Source of the DNA: a bacterium | Lineage (GTDB): Bacteria > Patescibacteriota > Patescibacteriia > Veblenbacterales > UBA10138 | Direction of reading: 5' to 3' | NCBI GenBank assembly: GCA_020057885.1 | Contig: JAGVEX010000015.1 | Location: 1 to 55,861, forward strand | Length of the DNA stretch: 55,861 bases | In this document: piece after piece, positions 49,557-55,861 of the stretch | Numbering within the stretch: the stretch's first letter is position 1 | How the letters are laid out: every line of letters begins with the position of its first letter | The notes under the pieces: model-generated | What the model was told of the DNA's origin: nothing | The model's database searches: none | Seen by the model: only the letters and a program-made list of their open reading frames with translations | Made by a program: the position numbers and the translations under genes

Positions 49557-50111
49557 ATGAGTAGAGATATTGCTTGGCAATTAGTTCAAGAGAAAGTACA
49601 TAAAGATTTTACTTTAAAGCACTTATTGGCGTCAGAGGCGATTATGCGTGCATTGGCGCGGCATTTTAATCAAGATGAGGAATTGTGGGGGATAGCAGGG
49701 TTAGTGCATGATATTGATTGGGAACAAACTGAAACTACACCAGAGCAACATTCTCTAATAGGCGCAGAATGGTTAAAACAAGCTGGTTTTGCTCCGGATA
49801 TAGTGGAAGCGGTGCGAGTGCATAATCATATGCACGGAATAGAACCAAAAACTTTGTTAGAAAAAGCTTTGTGGTGCGCAGAGGAGTTAACAGGCCTTAT
49901 TGTGGCTTGTGCTTTTGTTCAACCAGATAAAAAATTAGCTAGTGTTAAAACATCATCAGTAAAAAAGAAATTTAAAGATAAATCCTTCGCCGCTGGTGTG
50001 AATAGGGAGATAATTTCCAAATGTGAAGAAATGATTGGGTTAACTTTGGACCAATTAATAGAAATTGAACTTAAAGCGATGCAAGCCATCGCCCCTAGCT
50101 TAGGACTATAA
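49557..50111 (+). CDS. HD-domain hydrolase
   Basis: The start at 49557 is chosen over 49548 because it gives the sequence shared with the upstream duplicated fragment. The 184-residue HD protein has His in LASEAIMRALARHF, the metal pair GLVHDIDWEQT, EQHSLIGAEWL and VHNHMHG, as in HDIG-type phosphohydrolases. It probably acts on a nucleotide or phosphate ester. It precedes the ArsR and Nudix genes, which suggests a role in nucleotide clean-up. Confidence 0.88.
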   Translation: MSRDIAWQLVQEKVHKDFTLKHLLASEAIMRALARHFNQDEELWGIAGLVHDIDWEQTETTPEQHSLIGAEWLKQAGFAPDIVEAVRVHNHMHGIEPKTLLEKALWCAEELTGLIVACAFVQPDKKLASVKTSSVKKKFKDKSFAAGVNREIISKCEEMIGLTLDQLIEIELKAMQAIAPSLGL

Positions 50112-50131
50112 AACTTTACCCTTCACCCCAG

Positions 50132-50169
50132 TTACTACTTTCTTACTTGCCTAAGTAGGAAAGTAGTAA
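50132..50169. promoter_or_regulatory. operator of the ArsR-family regulator
   Basis: A 38-bp dyad with 17-bp arms (one mismatch) around GCCT: TTACTACTTTCTTACTT and AAGTAGGAAAGTAGTAA. It lies 12 nt before the regulator start. A weaker copy with the same core (CTTTCxTAxTTGCCTAAxTA) lies over the start of the next gene (50445-50478). Such a dyad is what a dimeric winged-helix repressor would bind. Confidence 0.7.
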
Positions 50170-50181
50170 TAAAATATAATT

Positions 50182-50442
50182 ATGAATTCAACTGAACATA
50201 TTTTAAAAGCTTTAGCTAACAGAAGGCGCTTAAAGATTGTTAGTTTGTTAAAGACAAGGCGCCGTGCTTCTGTAGGCGAGTTAGCAGACAATCTTAAAGT
50301 AACTCTTCCAACTACATCCAAACATTTAGCTATTTTAGCTACGGCCGATATAGTAGAGTACGACAGAGAGAGTCTGCTGGTGTATTATCGTTTGGCAGAT
50401 AAATTACCGCCAGCAGTTACTGCCTTATTAAAATTCATCTAA
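50182..50442 (+). CDS. ArsR-family transcriptional regulator
   Basis: The 86-residue winged-helix protein shows the ArsR pattern: ILKALANRRRLKIVSLL, the recognition helix in VGELADNLKVTLPTTSKHLAIL and the wing IVEYDRESLLVYYRL. It lacks cysteines, so it cannot sense metals through thiols as ArsR/SmtB do; another ligand or simple autorepression is more likely. It is shorter than most family members. It sits between the two operator copies and probably controls itself and the Nudix gene downstream. Confidence 0.88.
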   Translation: MNSTEHILKALANRRRLKIVSLLKTRRRASVGELADNLKVTLPTTSKHLAILATADIVEYDRESLLVYYRLADKLPPAVTALLKFI

Positions 50443-50444
50443 AA

Positions 50445-50478
50445 ACTACTTTCCTATTTGCCTAAATATGAAACTAAT
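50445..50478. promoter_or_regulatory. second ArsR-type operator, over the Nudix start codon
   Basis: Arms ACTACTTTCCTATTT and AAATATGAAACTAAT around GCCT; 12 of 15 pairs match. The left half is nearly identical to the operator at 50132-50169. The ATG of the Nudix gene (50468) lies within the right arm, so a bound repressor would cover the start of a leaderless mRNA. Confidence 0.65.
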
Positions 50479-50890
50479 ACAAATGATTGTTGCTCAGGGA
50501 ATTATTATAAAAAATGGCAAGGTTTTAGTTGGTTTGAGAAATTCTCCACATGACCCATCTGCTCATGGTTTATGGCAATTACCAGCTGGTAAAGTTGAAT
50601 TTGCTGAAAACCTCTATCAAACAGTAATTAGAGAGATGAAAGAAGAAACTGGATTTAAAGTTAAGCCGACCACTATATTACCTCATATTGAAAATGTATT
50701 ATGGAGGCATAAAACCTATCAAGTGCAGGTAATTTTATTAACCTATCCTTGTAGAATAATCGGCGGTAAATTATTAATAGGCGAACGAGAAAATTCTGAA
50801 TGGAAATGGATAACTAAAAAAGATTTTAAAAAATATAAATTTACACCAGGTAGTAATCAGGCACTTAAGTGGTGGTTTGGTAATAAATAA
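50468..50890 (+). CDS. Nudix hydrolase (MutT-like)
   Basis: The 140-residue protein has a full Nudix box at about residues 42-64: GKVEFAE, then E-x7-REMKEETGF, with all catalytic acids. The preceding LWQLPAGKVEF segment is MutT/ADP-ribose-type. It hydrolyses a nucleoside diphosphate linked to another group, perhaps oxidised or odd nucleotides. Its start codon lies inside a copy of the ArsR operator. Followed 3 nt later by a second Nudix gene. Confidence 0.9.
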   Translation: MKLIQMIVAQGIIIKNGKVLVGLRNSPHDPSAHGLWQLPAGKVEFAENLYQTVIREMKEETGFKVKPTTILPHIENVLWRHKTYQVQVILLTYPCRIIGGKLLIGERENSEWKWITKKDFKKYKFTPGSNQALKWWFGNK

Positions 50891-50893
50891 TTT

Positions 50894-51373
50894 ATGCCTT
50901 ACGAAAAATCTAACAAACTTCATATTTTAGCTGTAACGGCAGTCATTAGAAATCAGGACGGTAAATATTTAGTGCTAAAAAGGCATCCGCGAGAAATTGC
51001 TTTTCCAGAGCATTATTGTTTTCCTGGCGGAAAAGTTGATGGCGGGGACTCTATAGAAGAAACTTTAGTTAAAGAAATTAAAGAGGAATCTGGATTGGTA
51101 ATGAAACCCGGCAAAATTTTAGTAAAAGACGCCAGTTACCTAAGACCAGACGGCCAAACTGTTAAAGTACTAGCTTATTTAGTTGAAGTAGAGAAGGGTG
51201 AGGCAAAGTTTGATCCTAATGATTTTACAGAATATAAATGGGTTACGGCAGATGAATTGAAAAAACTTCCGCATGTTGGTCTTGAAGAAGAAATAAGAAA
51301 AGCCGAAGAAATAATTAACTTGGATATACCATTAAATAAACTACAAACTATTTCGGAAAAACCGTGGGAATAA
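50894..51373 (+). CDS. Nudix hydrolase
   Basis: The 159-residue protein has a Nudix box in FPGGKVDGGDSIEETLVKEIKEESGL in which the first Glu is Asp and the box Arg is Lys. The metal-binding EExxEE-type part (KEIKEES) is kept, so activity is likely. It differs clearly from the Nudix protein before it, so the pair is not a recent duplication. It belongs to the ArsR-Nudix-Nudix-rdgB group, which looks like a nucleotide-sanitation cluster. Confidence 0.87.
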   Translation: MPYEKSNKLHILAVTAVIRNQDGKYLVLKRHPREIAFPEHYCFPGGKVDGGDSIEETLVKEIKEESGLVMKPGKILVKDASYLRPDGQTVKVLAYLVEVEKGEAKFDPNDFTEYKWVTADELKKLPHVGLEEEIRKAEEIINLDIPLNKLQTISEKPWE

Positions 51374-51422
51374 ATAATAAACCATACCCTAATTCGCGCG
51401 AATAGGAGAATAGTTAAATATT

Positions 51423-52046
51423 ATGAATAAACTTTTGATCGCCACTAAAAATCCGGCAAAATTGAAACAACTAACACAATTACTCTCTAATTACAAATTA
51501 AAGCTTATCACTTTAAATAATATTGGCATAACAACCGATGTTCAAGAATCCGAATTAACTTTTGAAAGTAACGCTATTTTGAAGGCAAAGACTTATTATA
51601 AATTAAGTAACATGCCAACTTTAGCTGATGATGGCGGATTGGAGATTCAATCACTTAATGGCTGGCCCGGGATATATTCTAGGAGGGTATGGGGACCTAA
51701 TGAGCGTGAAGCAACTGACGATGAAGCAATAAAAGAAGTAATGCAACGTATGAAGGATATATCAACAAACAAACGTCAAGCTAAATTGGTAGCTGTTATT
51801 GCTCTAGCTATGCCAAACGGCACCATACATATAGGTCGTGGAGAGGTAACAGGGAATATTTCCACTACTATAGGTTCCAAAATTATACCTGGCTTTCCTT
51901 ACCATACGATATTTATTCCATATGGGGAAATAAAAACAATTTCTGAATTAGAATCTCAAGGTTCAAACCACGATTACCTTAAACAGCGAAAAAATGCTAT
52001 AATAAAACTCGGGCCTTATCTTAAGAAATTAGAAAAACATGAATAA
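51423..52046 (+). CDS. rdgB: XTP/dITP pyrophosphatase (RdgB/HAM1 family)
   Basis: The 207-residue protein has the family start LLIATKNPAKLKQL, the substrate loop LADDGGLEIQSLNGWPGIYSRR and the C-terminal GRGEVTGNI and PGFPYHTIF landmarks. It removes inosine, xanthosine and similar triphosphates from the nucleotide pool. The last motif differs from the usual GFGYDP, which is a family variant. It overlaps the next gene by 8 nt. Confidence 0.92.
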   Translation: MNKLLIATKNPAKLKQLTQLLSNYKLKLITLNNIGITTDVQESELTFESNAILKAKTYYKLSNMPTLADDGGLEIQSLNGWPGIYSRRVWGPNEREATDDEAIKEVMQRMKDISTNKRQAKLVAVIALAMPNGTIHIGRGEVTGNISTTIGSKIIPGFPYHTIFIPYGEIKTISELESQGSNHDYLKQRKNAIIKLGPYLKKLEKHE

Positions 52047-53028
52047 GTGGATTTTATCAATAACATTTTTATTTTTGGGATTTATATTGGGTTTGGGGTT
52101 ATATTTAGTTTTACCCCAAAAAACAGTTAATGTATCTAATAACAACGTTATGGTTGGTACATCTACTGAAATCGAAAAAGATATTGGTGGCCAATTAATT
52201 ATTACCAAAGAAATTCAAGAGGCCAATTTAATCGCAAAAAAAGTTCCAGCAAATTGGGGAGAATTAGTTGCTATAGAAACAATTAAAGGAACAGAATTAT
52301 TACGGATTATTTTTAATAATAAAGTGCGAGTTATATTTCAACCAGGTGTACAGATGGTTTATTGGGAACAAATGACTGATAGTGGTGATTGTGATTTGTT
52401 AATGAAGAAATATAATACAGAAAAAGAAATTGGTGGCGAATGTGCTATGTATAAAAGTGGATTTTTTGATTTAAATACCAAGCAAGTTAAAGAAATATTA
52501 TTAACAGATGCTAGTAATTATTTATATGGTCGCGATAAGTTTCCCGAAAGGTATAATTTTTTTGAGCTTGGTTATGATAGATCCAAAACGGCTTTTAGTC
52601 CTGAGGGTAATTATTTAGCTTTTAGAGCTGATTTATGGGAAGGGTGTGGTACAATGCTTATTTCTACAAAAACCGGACAACCATTATCTGTATTTAATAC
52701 TGAAGATAAAGTATATACATTTGATTGTTTGGCGTCATTGTCATTTACGCCAGATGAAGATCTTATTTCTATAAGAACGGGATATGCTGGCATGGCAAGC
52801 CCACAACCAGAGTTTACTGTTATTAAAAATAATATGGCACATAAAATTTTGCCTTTATTGGAAAAACAATCAAATATAAGAGTATTACCATTAAGTGATA
52901 TTGATATTTATTCTCTTGATAATGATAGCATTGGTTTTGCTTTACAAAATTTTAATCTTGAATCGCCATATTTTGATGCGAATATATATGAGTATAATTT
53001 TAAAACATTACAATTAATTAAACAATAA
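52039..53028 (+). CDS. unknown membrane-anchored extracytoplasmic protein
   Basis: The 329-residue protein has an N-terminal membrane helix (about 5-24) and a strand-rich external part with paired cysteines (SGDCDLL and GGECAMY). Repeated phrases such as AFSPEGNYLAFRADLW and LSFTPDEDLISIRTGY look like WD40/TolB-type propeller blades. Only two or three blades are visible, so a full propeller is doubtful. It overlaps rdgB and precedes serS by 9 nt. Function unknown. Confidence 0.6.
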   Translation: MNKWILSITFLFLGFILGLGLYLVLPQKTVNVSNNNVMVGTSTEIEKDIGGQLIITKEIQEANLIAKKVPANWGELVAIETIKGTELLRIIFNNKVRVIFQPGVQMVYWEQMTDSGDCDLLMKKYNTEKEIGGECAMYKSGFFDLNTKQVKEILLTDASNYLYGRDKFPERYNFFELGYDRSKTAFSPEGNYLAFRADLWEGCGTMLISTKTGQPLSVFNTEDKVYTFDCLASLSFTPDEDLISIRTGYAGMASPQPEFTVIKNNMAHKILPLLEKQSNIRVLPLSDIDIYSLDNDSIGFALQNFNLESPYFDANIYEYNFKTLQLIKQ

Positions 53029-53037
53029 ATTTTGAAT

Positions 53038-54264
53038 ATGCTTGATATTAAATTAATCCGTGAAAACCCAGAAGAGGTTAAAAAAGGTATCAAGGCCAAA
53101 GGCCGCGATATTGATATTAGCGCTATTCTAAAATTAGATGAGACAAAAAGGTCTTTACAAACCGAAGTTGATTCCATGCGCCAGGGTCGTCATGATAAAA
53201 CAGAGGATAGGGAAGCGGCTCGTAAACTAAAAGAGCAAGTTAAGGTTAAAGAGGAAGAGTTGGATAAAATTTCTCAAGATTTAAATAAATTATTAGCTGA
53301 TGCTCCAAACTTGCCGCGACCTGATGTAAAAGTTGGTAAGGATGAATCAGAAAATGAAGTGTTGAAAAAAGTCGGTAAGCCGCCGAAATTTGATTTTAAA
53401 GCTCGTGATTACATGGAGCTTGCCAAAATGCATGATCTTATTGATATGGAACGCGCTGGTAAAATATCCGGTTCGCGTTTTAGTTATTTAAAAAACGAAG
53501 TAGCGTTATTAGAATTCGCACTTTTGCAATATGGTTTGGATTTAATGTTGAAAAATAATTTTATACCAGTTATACCCCCTGTGTTGGTGGGGGAGAAGGC
53601 CATGCGAGCTATGGGATATTTGGAACACGGAGGTGAAGAAGAAACATATCATTTTGAAAAAGATAATTTGTATTTAGTTGGCACTTCGGAACAATCAGTT
53701 GGTCCAATGCATATGGACGAGGTGTTGAATCTAAAAGATTTACCAAAACGCTATGTAGCTTTTTCCACTTGCTTTAGGCGAGAGGCTGGGTCATACGGCA
53801 AAGATACGCGGGGAATTTTACGCGTCCATCAATTTAATAAATTAGAAATGGTTATTTATACCAAACCAGAAGATTCTGACAAAGAACACGATTTTATTTT
53901 GAGTTTAGAAGAGCAATTAATGCAGGGGTTAAAGTTACCTTATCAAGTAATTAAGATGTGCTCGGCTGATTTAGGTGATCCGGCGGCTCGTAAGTATGAT
54001 ATTGAAACTTGGATACCATCGGAAGGTAAATATCGCGAAACTCATTCATGTTCCACCACTACCGACTTTCAAAGCCGCCGTTTAAATATAAAATTCAAAG
54101 ATACAGATGGAAAATTAAAATTAGTTCATATGTTAAATGGTACGGTGTTTTCCGAACGGCCCATCATCGCTATTTTAGAAAATTATCAGCAAGAGGATGG
54201 CACAATTTTAATTCCTGAAATTTTGCAACCCTACATGGGCGGTAGAAAGGTAATTGGGAAATAG
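53038..54264 (+). CDS. serS: seryl-tRNA synthetase
   Basis: The ATG at 53038 gives the standard MLDIKLIRENPEEVKKG start; the upstream TTG is less likely. The 408-residue enzyme has the N-terminal coiled-coil arm (about 25-100, Lys/Glu-rich) and a class II core with motif 2 CFRREAGSYGKDTRGILRVHQF (landmark FRREAGS) and motif 3 HMLNGTVFSERPIIAILENYQ. The core has GTSEQSV where many enzymes have a T-A-E motif, a variant I have seen in relatives from this phylum. Confidence 0.95.
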   Translation: MLDIKLIRENPEEVKKGIKAKGRDIDISAILKLDETKRSLQTEVDSMRQGRHDKTEDREAARKLKEQVKVKEEELDKISQDLNKLLADAPNLPRPDVKVGKDESENEVLKKVGKPPKFDFKARDYMELAKMHDLIDMERAGKISGSRFSYLKNEVALLEFALLQYGLDLMLKNNFIPVIPPVLVGEKAMRAMGYLEHGGEEETYHFEKDNLYLVGTSEQSVGPMHMDEVLNLKDLPKRYVAFSTCFRREAGSYGKDTRGILRVHQFNKLEMVIYTKPEDSDKEHDFILSLEEQLMQGLKLPYQVIKMCSADLGDPAARKYDIETWIPSEGKYRETHSCSTTTDFQSRRLNIKFKDTDGKLKLVHMLNGTVFSERPIIAILENYQQEDGTILIPEILQPYMGGRKVIGK

Positions 54265-54292
54265 AATAAAACGAATTTTGTAATCAATAAAA

Positions 54293-54320
54293 ATCCTCCG
54301 TAAAAAAATTCACGGAGGAT
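54293..54320. terminator. terminator between convergent serS and the 54345 gene
   Basis: Perfect 9-bp stem ATCCTCCGT / ACGGAGGAT with an A-rich 10-nt loop. Both sides have A/T tails, so it can work in both directions. Confidence 0.75.
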
Positions 54321-54344
54321 AAACATTTACGTCCAAAGGACTTT

Positions 54345-54878
54345 TTAAGCACAGGATAAGTTTTTCATTCGTTCCTGTAAATTCCTGTGGTGGCCGGAAA
54401 AATCCCAACCATATTCTTGGCATATTTTTAGTAAAAAATACGCCGCATCTTTTTTTTGTGCGATTTCAGATTGAATTTTCTTTAATTCAATAGCAGTAAT
54501 AACTTCATTGCACAAAGTTTGAAATTTACCCTCAGCCATAGTTTTTCGCTTTGCTGAAGACAGCTTCGAATGGTAACCAACAATCTTCGCAATACGGTGT
54601 CGTAGTGCCATACGTCTAATGATTATAAATGTTAAATAACACGATATAGCACTCAGAAATATGACGGAAAGCCATACGCTTATCCATAGAACTAAAGGAA
54701 TTGGTTTTTCCCAATAAGTATCTAATTCATAAATGCGTAAGTTTTGCAGATTTACGTTATATCCCTGTGCACAGAATACAACAAGGTACAACACAGCAGT
54801 GCTCAAGCCAACGATTAGACCCAAAAAAACAGCTTTAAACGCCTGCAGTCGTGACCATTGCGACCAATTGTAACTCAT
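54345..54878 (-). CDS. unknown two-helix membrane protein
   Basis: The 177-residue protein has two membrane helices (about 15-37 and 62-87) with an external loop YNVNLQNLRIYELDTYWEKPIP, then a basic stop (RRMALRHRIAK) and a cytoplasmic helical tail rich in Lys, Ala and Gln. No family is recognised. Its promoter lies about 240 nt upstream, leaving a long leader with several hairpins, in contrast to the leaderless genes around it. Regulation through this leader is likely. Confidence 0.65.
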   Translation of the reverse strand: MSYNWSQWSRLQAFKAVFLGLIVGLSTAVLYLVVFCAQGYNVNLQNLRIYELDTYWEKPIPLVLWISVWLSVIFLSAISCYLTFIIIRRMALRHRIAKIVGYHSKLSSAKRKTMAEGKFQTLCNEVITAIELKKIQSEIAQKKDAAYFLLKICQEYGWDFSGHHRNLQERMKNLSCA

Positions 54879-55115
54879 ATAAAACTTCTTTCTGATCAGT
54901 TTTAGCTGATCAAAGCCCCAACCCTTTCTAGGAGCAGGTTTAAGAGATTTTACTGCTAATCTCTATGGCGGTTTATGGTTAGAGTTTGTTTGTTTTGTTA
55001 ATTATTTTACTCTCACCAGCAGCACTCTAGAGACCTAATCTCCAAGGTGCTACCGGCAAGATTTTGGCTAGTTTTAGTTTATTCAGTTTTTAAATTGCAA
55101 ACACTTCATCTAAAA
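54879..55115 (-). promoter_or_regulatory. long structured leader of the 54345 gene
   Basis: The stretch 54879-55184 holds no gene. Hairpins lie at 55021-55051 (AGCAC / GTGCT with an inner GAGA / TCTC), 54944-54963 (GAGATT / AATCTC) and 54893-54912 (TGATCAG / CTGATCA). No known riboswitch signature is recognised. It could be a leader with regulatory structure or a separate small RNA. Confidence 0.5.
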
Positions 55116-55121
55116 CAATTT

Positions 55122-55150
55122 ATCATACATCTAAACACAAAATTTGTCAA
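55122..55150 (-). promoter_or_regulatory. promoter of the 54345 gene or leader RNA
   Basis: Minus strand: -35 TTGACA (55150-55145), 17-bp spacer, -10 TATGAT (55127-55122). The -35 overlaps that of the alanine racemase promoter on the other strand. Confidence 0.65.
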
Positions 55151-55172
55151 GACCTTAAGAAAAGCATAAAAT
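55144..55172 (+). promoter_or_regulatory. promoter of alanine racemase
   Basis: -35 TTGTCA (55144-55149), 17-bp spacer, -10 TAAAAT (55167-55172). The ATG lies 12 nt further on, giving a leader of about 5 nt. Confidence 0.6.
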
Positions 55173-55184
55173 AAGGCTATCTAT

Positions 55185-55861
55185 ATGCATCAACATCCAG
55201 CACATTCTTGGGTAGAAGTTAGCGAGCGGGCACTGGTATCAAATATCCGCGCCCACCGTTGTCTATTGGCGCCCAAAACACAATTGATGGCTGTGGTTAA
55301 AAGTAATGCCTACGGTCACGGCCTAGAGCTTGTATCGCGTGTGGCAGAGCGTTCGCATTTGGTGGATTGGCTCGGCACAGCCTCACTTGCCGAAGCAGAA
55401 CAAATTCGTGGCGCAGATGTTAAGTTGCCAATTTTAGTTTTAAGTTACTATCATCCTTTAATACCAGCTGAATTAGCGCGTGGCATAAGTCACCGCATAT
55501 CATTTATGGTGTATGAAGAGGGAGAACTTAAAGCCTTGGAACATGCGGCCAAGCAAGCAGGCAAACCAGCGCATATACACTTAAAATTGGAAACCGGTAT
55601 GGCGCGCTTGGGACTTTTTCCGGCTCAAGCCAAAAAAATGCTTAATCTTATTTTAAAATCGCCTTATTTAAAATTAGAAGGTGTGGCTTCGCATTTTGCC
55701 ACTGCGGAATCCAAGGATCAATCTTTTTTAAAAAAACAACTAGCAACCTATCATCAATTTTTAGAAGAGGTAAAACAAATTATTCCACCCAACATTATTC
55801 AGCATACGGCTTGTAGCGCAGCTATTACTGCGGCGCCCGAATCACATTTGGGGCTAGTGCG
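55185..55861 (+). CDS. alr: alanine racemase, cut by the window end
   Basis: The first 225 codons are in the window. The frame shows SWVEVSERALVSNIRAHR at the start, the PLP-lysine motif MAVVKSNAYGHG, LGTASLAEAEQIR, the substrate-side HLKLETGMARLGLFP and LEGVASHFATAESKD. These are the standard fold-type III alanine racemase motifs. It makes D-alanine for peptidoglycan, which fits the mre genes and the transglycosylase in the window. The C-terminal half lies beyond the edge. Confidence 0.95.
   Translation, partial: MHQHPAHSWVEVSERALVSNIRAHRCLLAPKTQLMAVVKSNAYGHGLELVSRVAERSHLVDWLGTASLAEAEQIRGADVKLPILVLSYYHPLIPAELARGISHRISFMVYEEGELKALEHAAKQAGKPAHIHLKLETGMARLGLFPAQAKKMLNLILKSPYLKLEGVASHFATAESKDQSFLKKQLATYHQFLEEVKQIIPPNIIQHTACSAAITAAPESHLGLV

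Noticed and set aside
50175-50180. TATAAT just before the arsR start as its -10 box
   Set aside because: It lies only 1 nt before the ATG, so a transcript from it would start inside the gene; the true promoter must lie upstream, near or within the operator.
1-55861. recoded UGA (as in Absconditabacteria/Gracilibacteria)
   Set aside because: TGA ends lysS and other genes at the expected place, and glycines use normal codons.
1-55861. CRISPR array, prophage or complete insertion sequence
   Set aside because: No regularly spaced repeats, phage structural genes or full transposase were seen; the only transposase hint is the 20-codon tail at the left edge.

Overview
The window looks like a chromosomal piece of an uncultivated Candidate Phyla Radiation (Patescibacteria) bacterium, probably of the Parcubacteria/ABY1 kind. 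The signs are low GC with short intergenic gaps, lineage-typical proteins (a DUF5674 protein, a small helical 'IGSEVGRA' protein, an AT-hook protein, a TraG/VirD4-like ATPase standing alone), a prolyl-tRNA synthetase without the editing insertion, an archaeal-type RuBisCO, and almost no Shine-Dalgarno sequences. Most genes start straight after an A/T-rich stretch such as TAATTT-ATG, and several sigma70-like promoters sit so close to the start codon that the mRNA must be leaderless or nearly so. TAA, TAG and TGA all act as stops, so the code is standard.

Layout. 1-3.3 kb: the tail of a probable IS200-like transposase, a 33-residue membrane protein, a PH-domain protein, an FtsB/DivIC-like protein, tRNA-Thr, a membrane protein, a PP2C phosphatase and a disordered tRNA-Gly region full of palindromic repeats. 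3.3-5.3 kb: ftsE, ftsX, tRNA-Gln and a repeat that duplicates the tRNA 3' end. 5.3-17.2 kb: unknown genes, a frameshifted hydrolase, a Nudix protein, an NRAMP-like transporter, a beta-CASP nuclease, a lytic transglycosylase, a lipoprotein cyclophilin, RuBisCO, small membrane proteins and a ZIP transporter. 17.2-23.2 kb: a surface-polysaccharide cluster with four family-2 glycosyltransferases and an O-antigen ligase/polymerase-like protein. 23.2-23.5 kb: a probable new structured RNA on the minus strand, back to back with the promoter of a second mreB. 24.6-29.4 kb: another polymerase/ligase-like protein, DNA polymerase III delta', frr, rseP and a PEP-synthase fragment. 29.5-37.6 kb: a KefB-type antiporter, a T4SS-like ATPase, a methyltransferase, an AT-hook protein, dnaX and a second tRNA-Gln. 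38-45.4 kb: an aminotransferase, proS, the mreB-mreC-mreD-mrdA elongasome operon and greA. 45.5-54.3 kb: lysS, small lineage-specific genes, an HD hydrolase, an ArsR regulator with a clear operator, two Nudix proteins, rdgB, an unknown secreted protein and serS. The right end holds a membrane protein with a long structured leader and the start of alanine racemase.

The most interesting signals are these: (i) the ~275-nt RNA gene at 23172-23446, with its own promoter, long closing stem and terminator; (ii) the tRNA-Gly region, where one intact tRNA lies in the loop of a palindromic repeat inside pieces of two broken tRNA-Gly genes in nested order; (iii) two places (lysS tail, HD-gene head) where an end of a gene is repeated on the far side of lineage-specific genes; (iv) a 38-bp ArsR-type operator repeated over the start codon of a Nudix gene; (v) RuBisCO with an odd loop 6; (vi) a ~237-nt structured leader in a genome that otherwise favours leaderless mRNAs. 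No complete mobile element, CRISPR array or rRNA is present.
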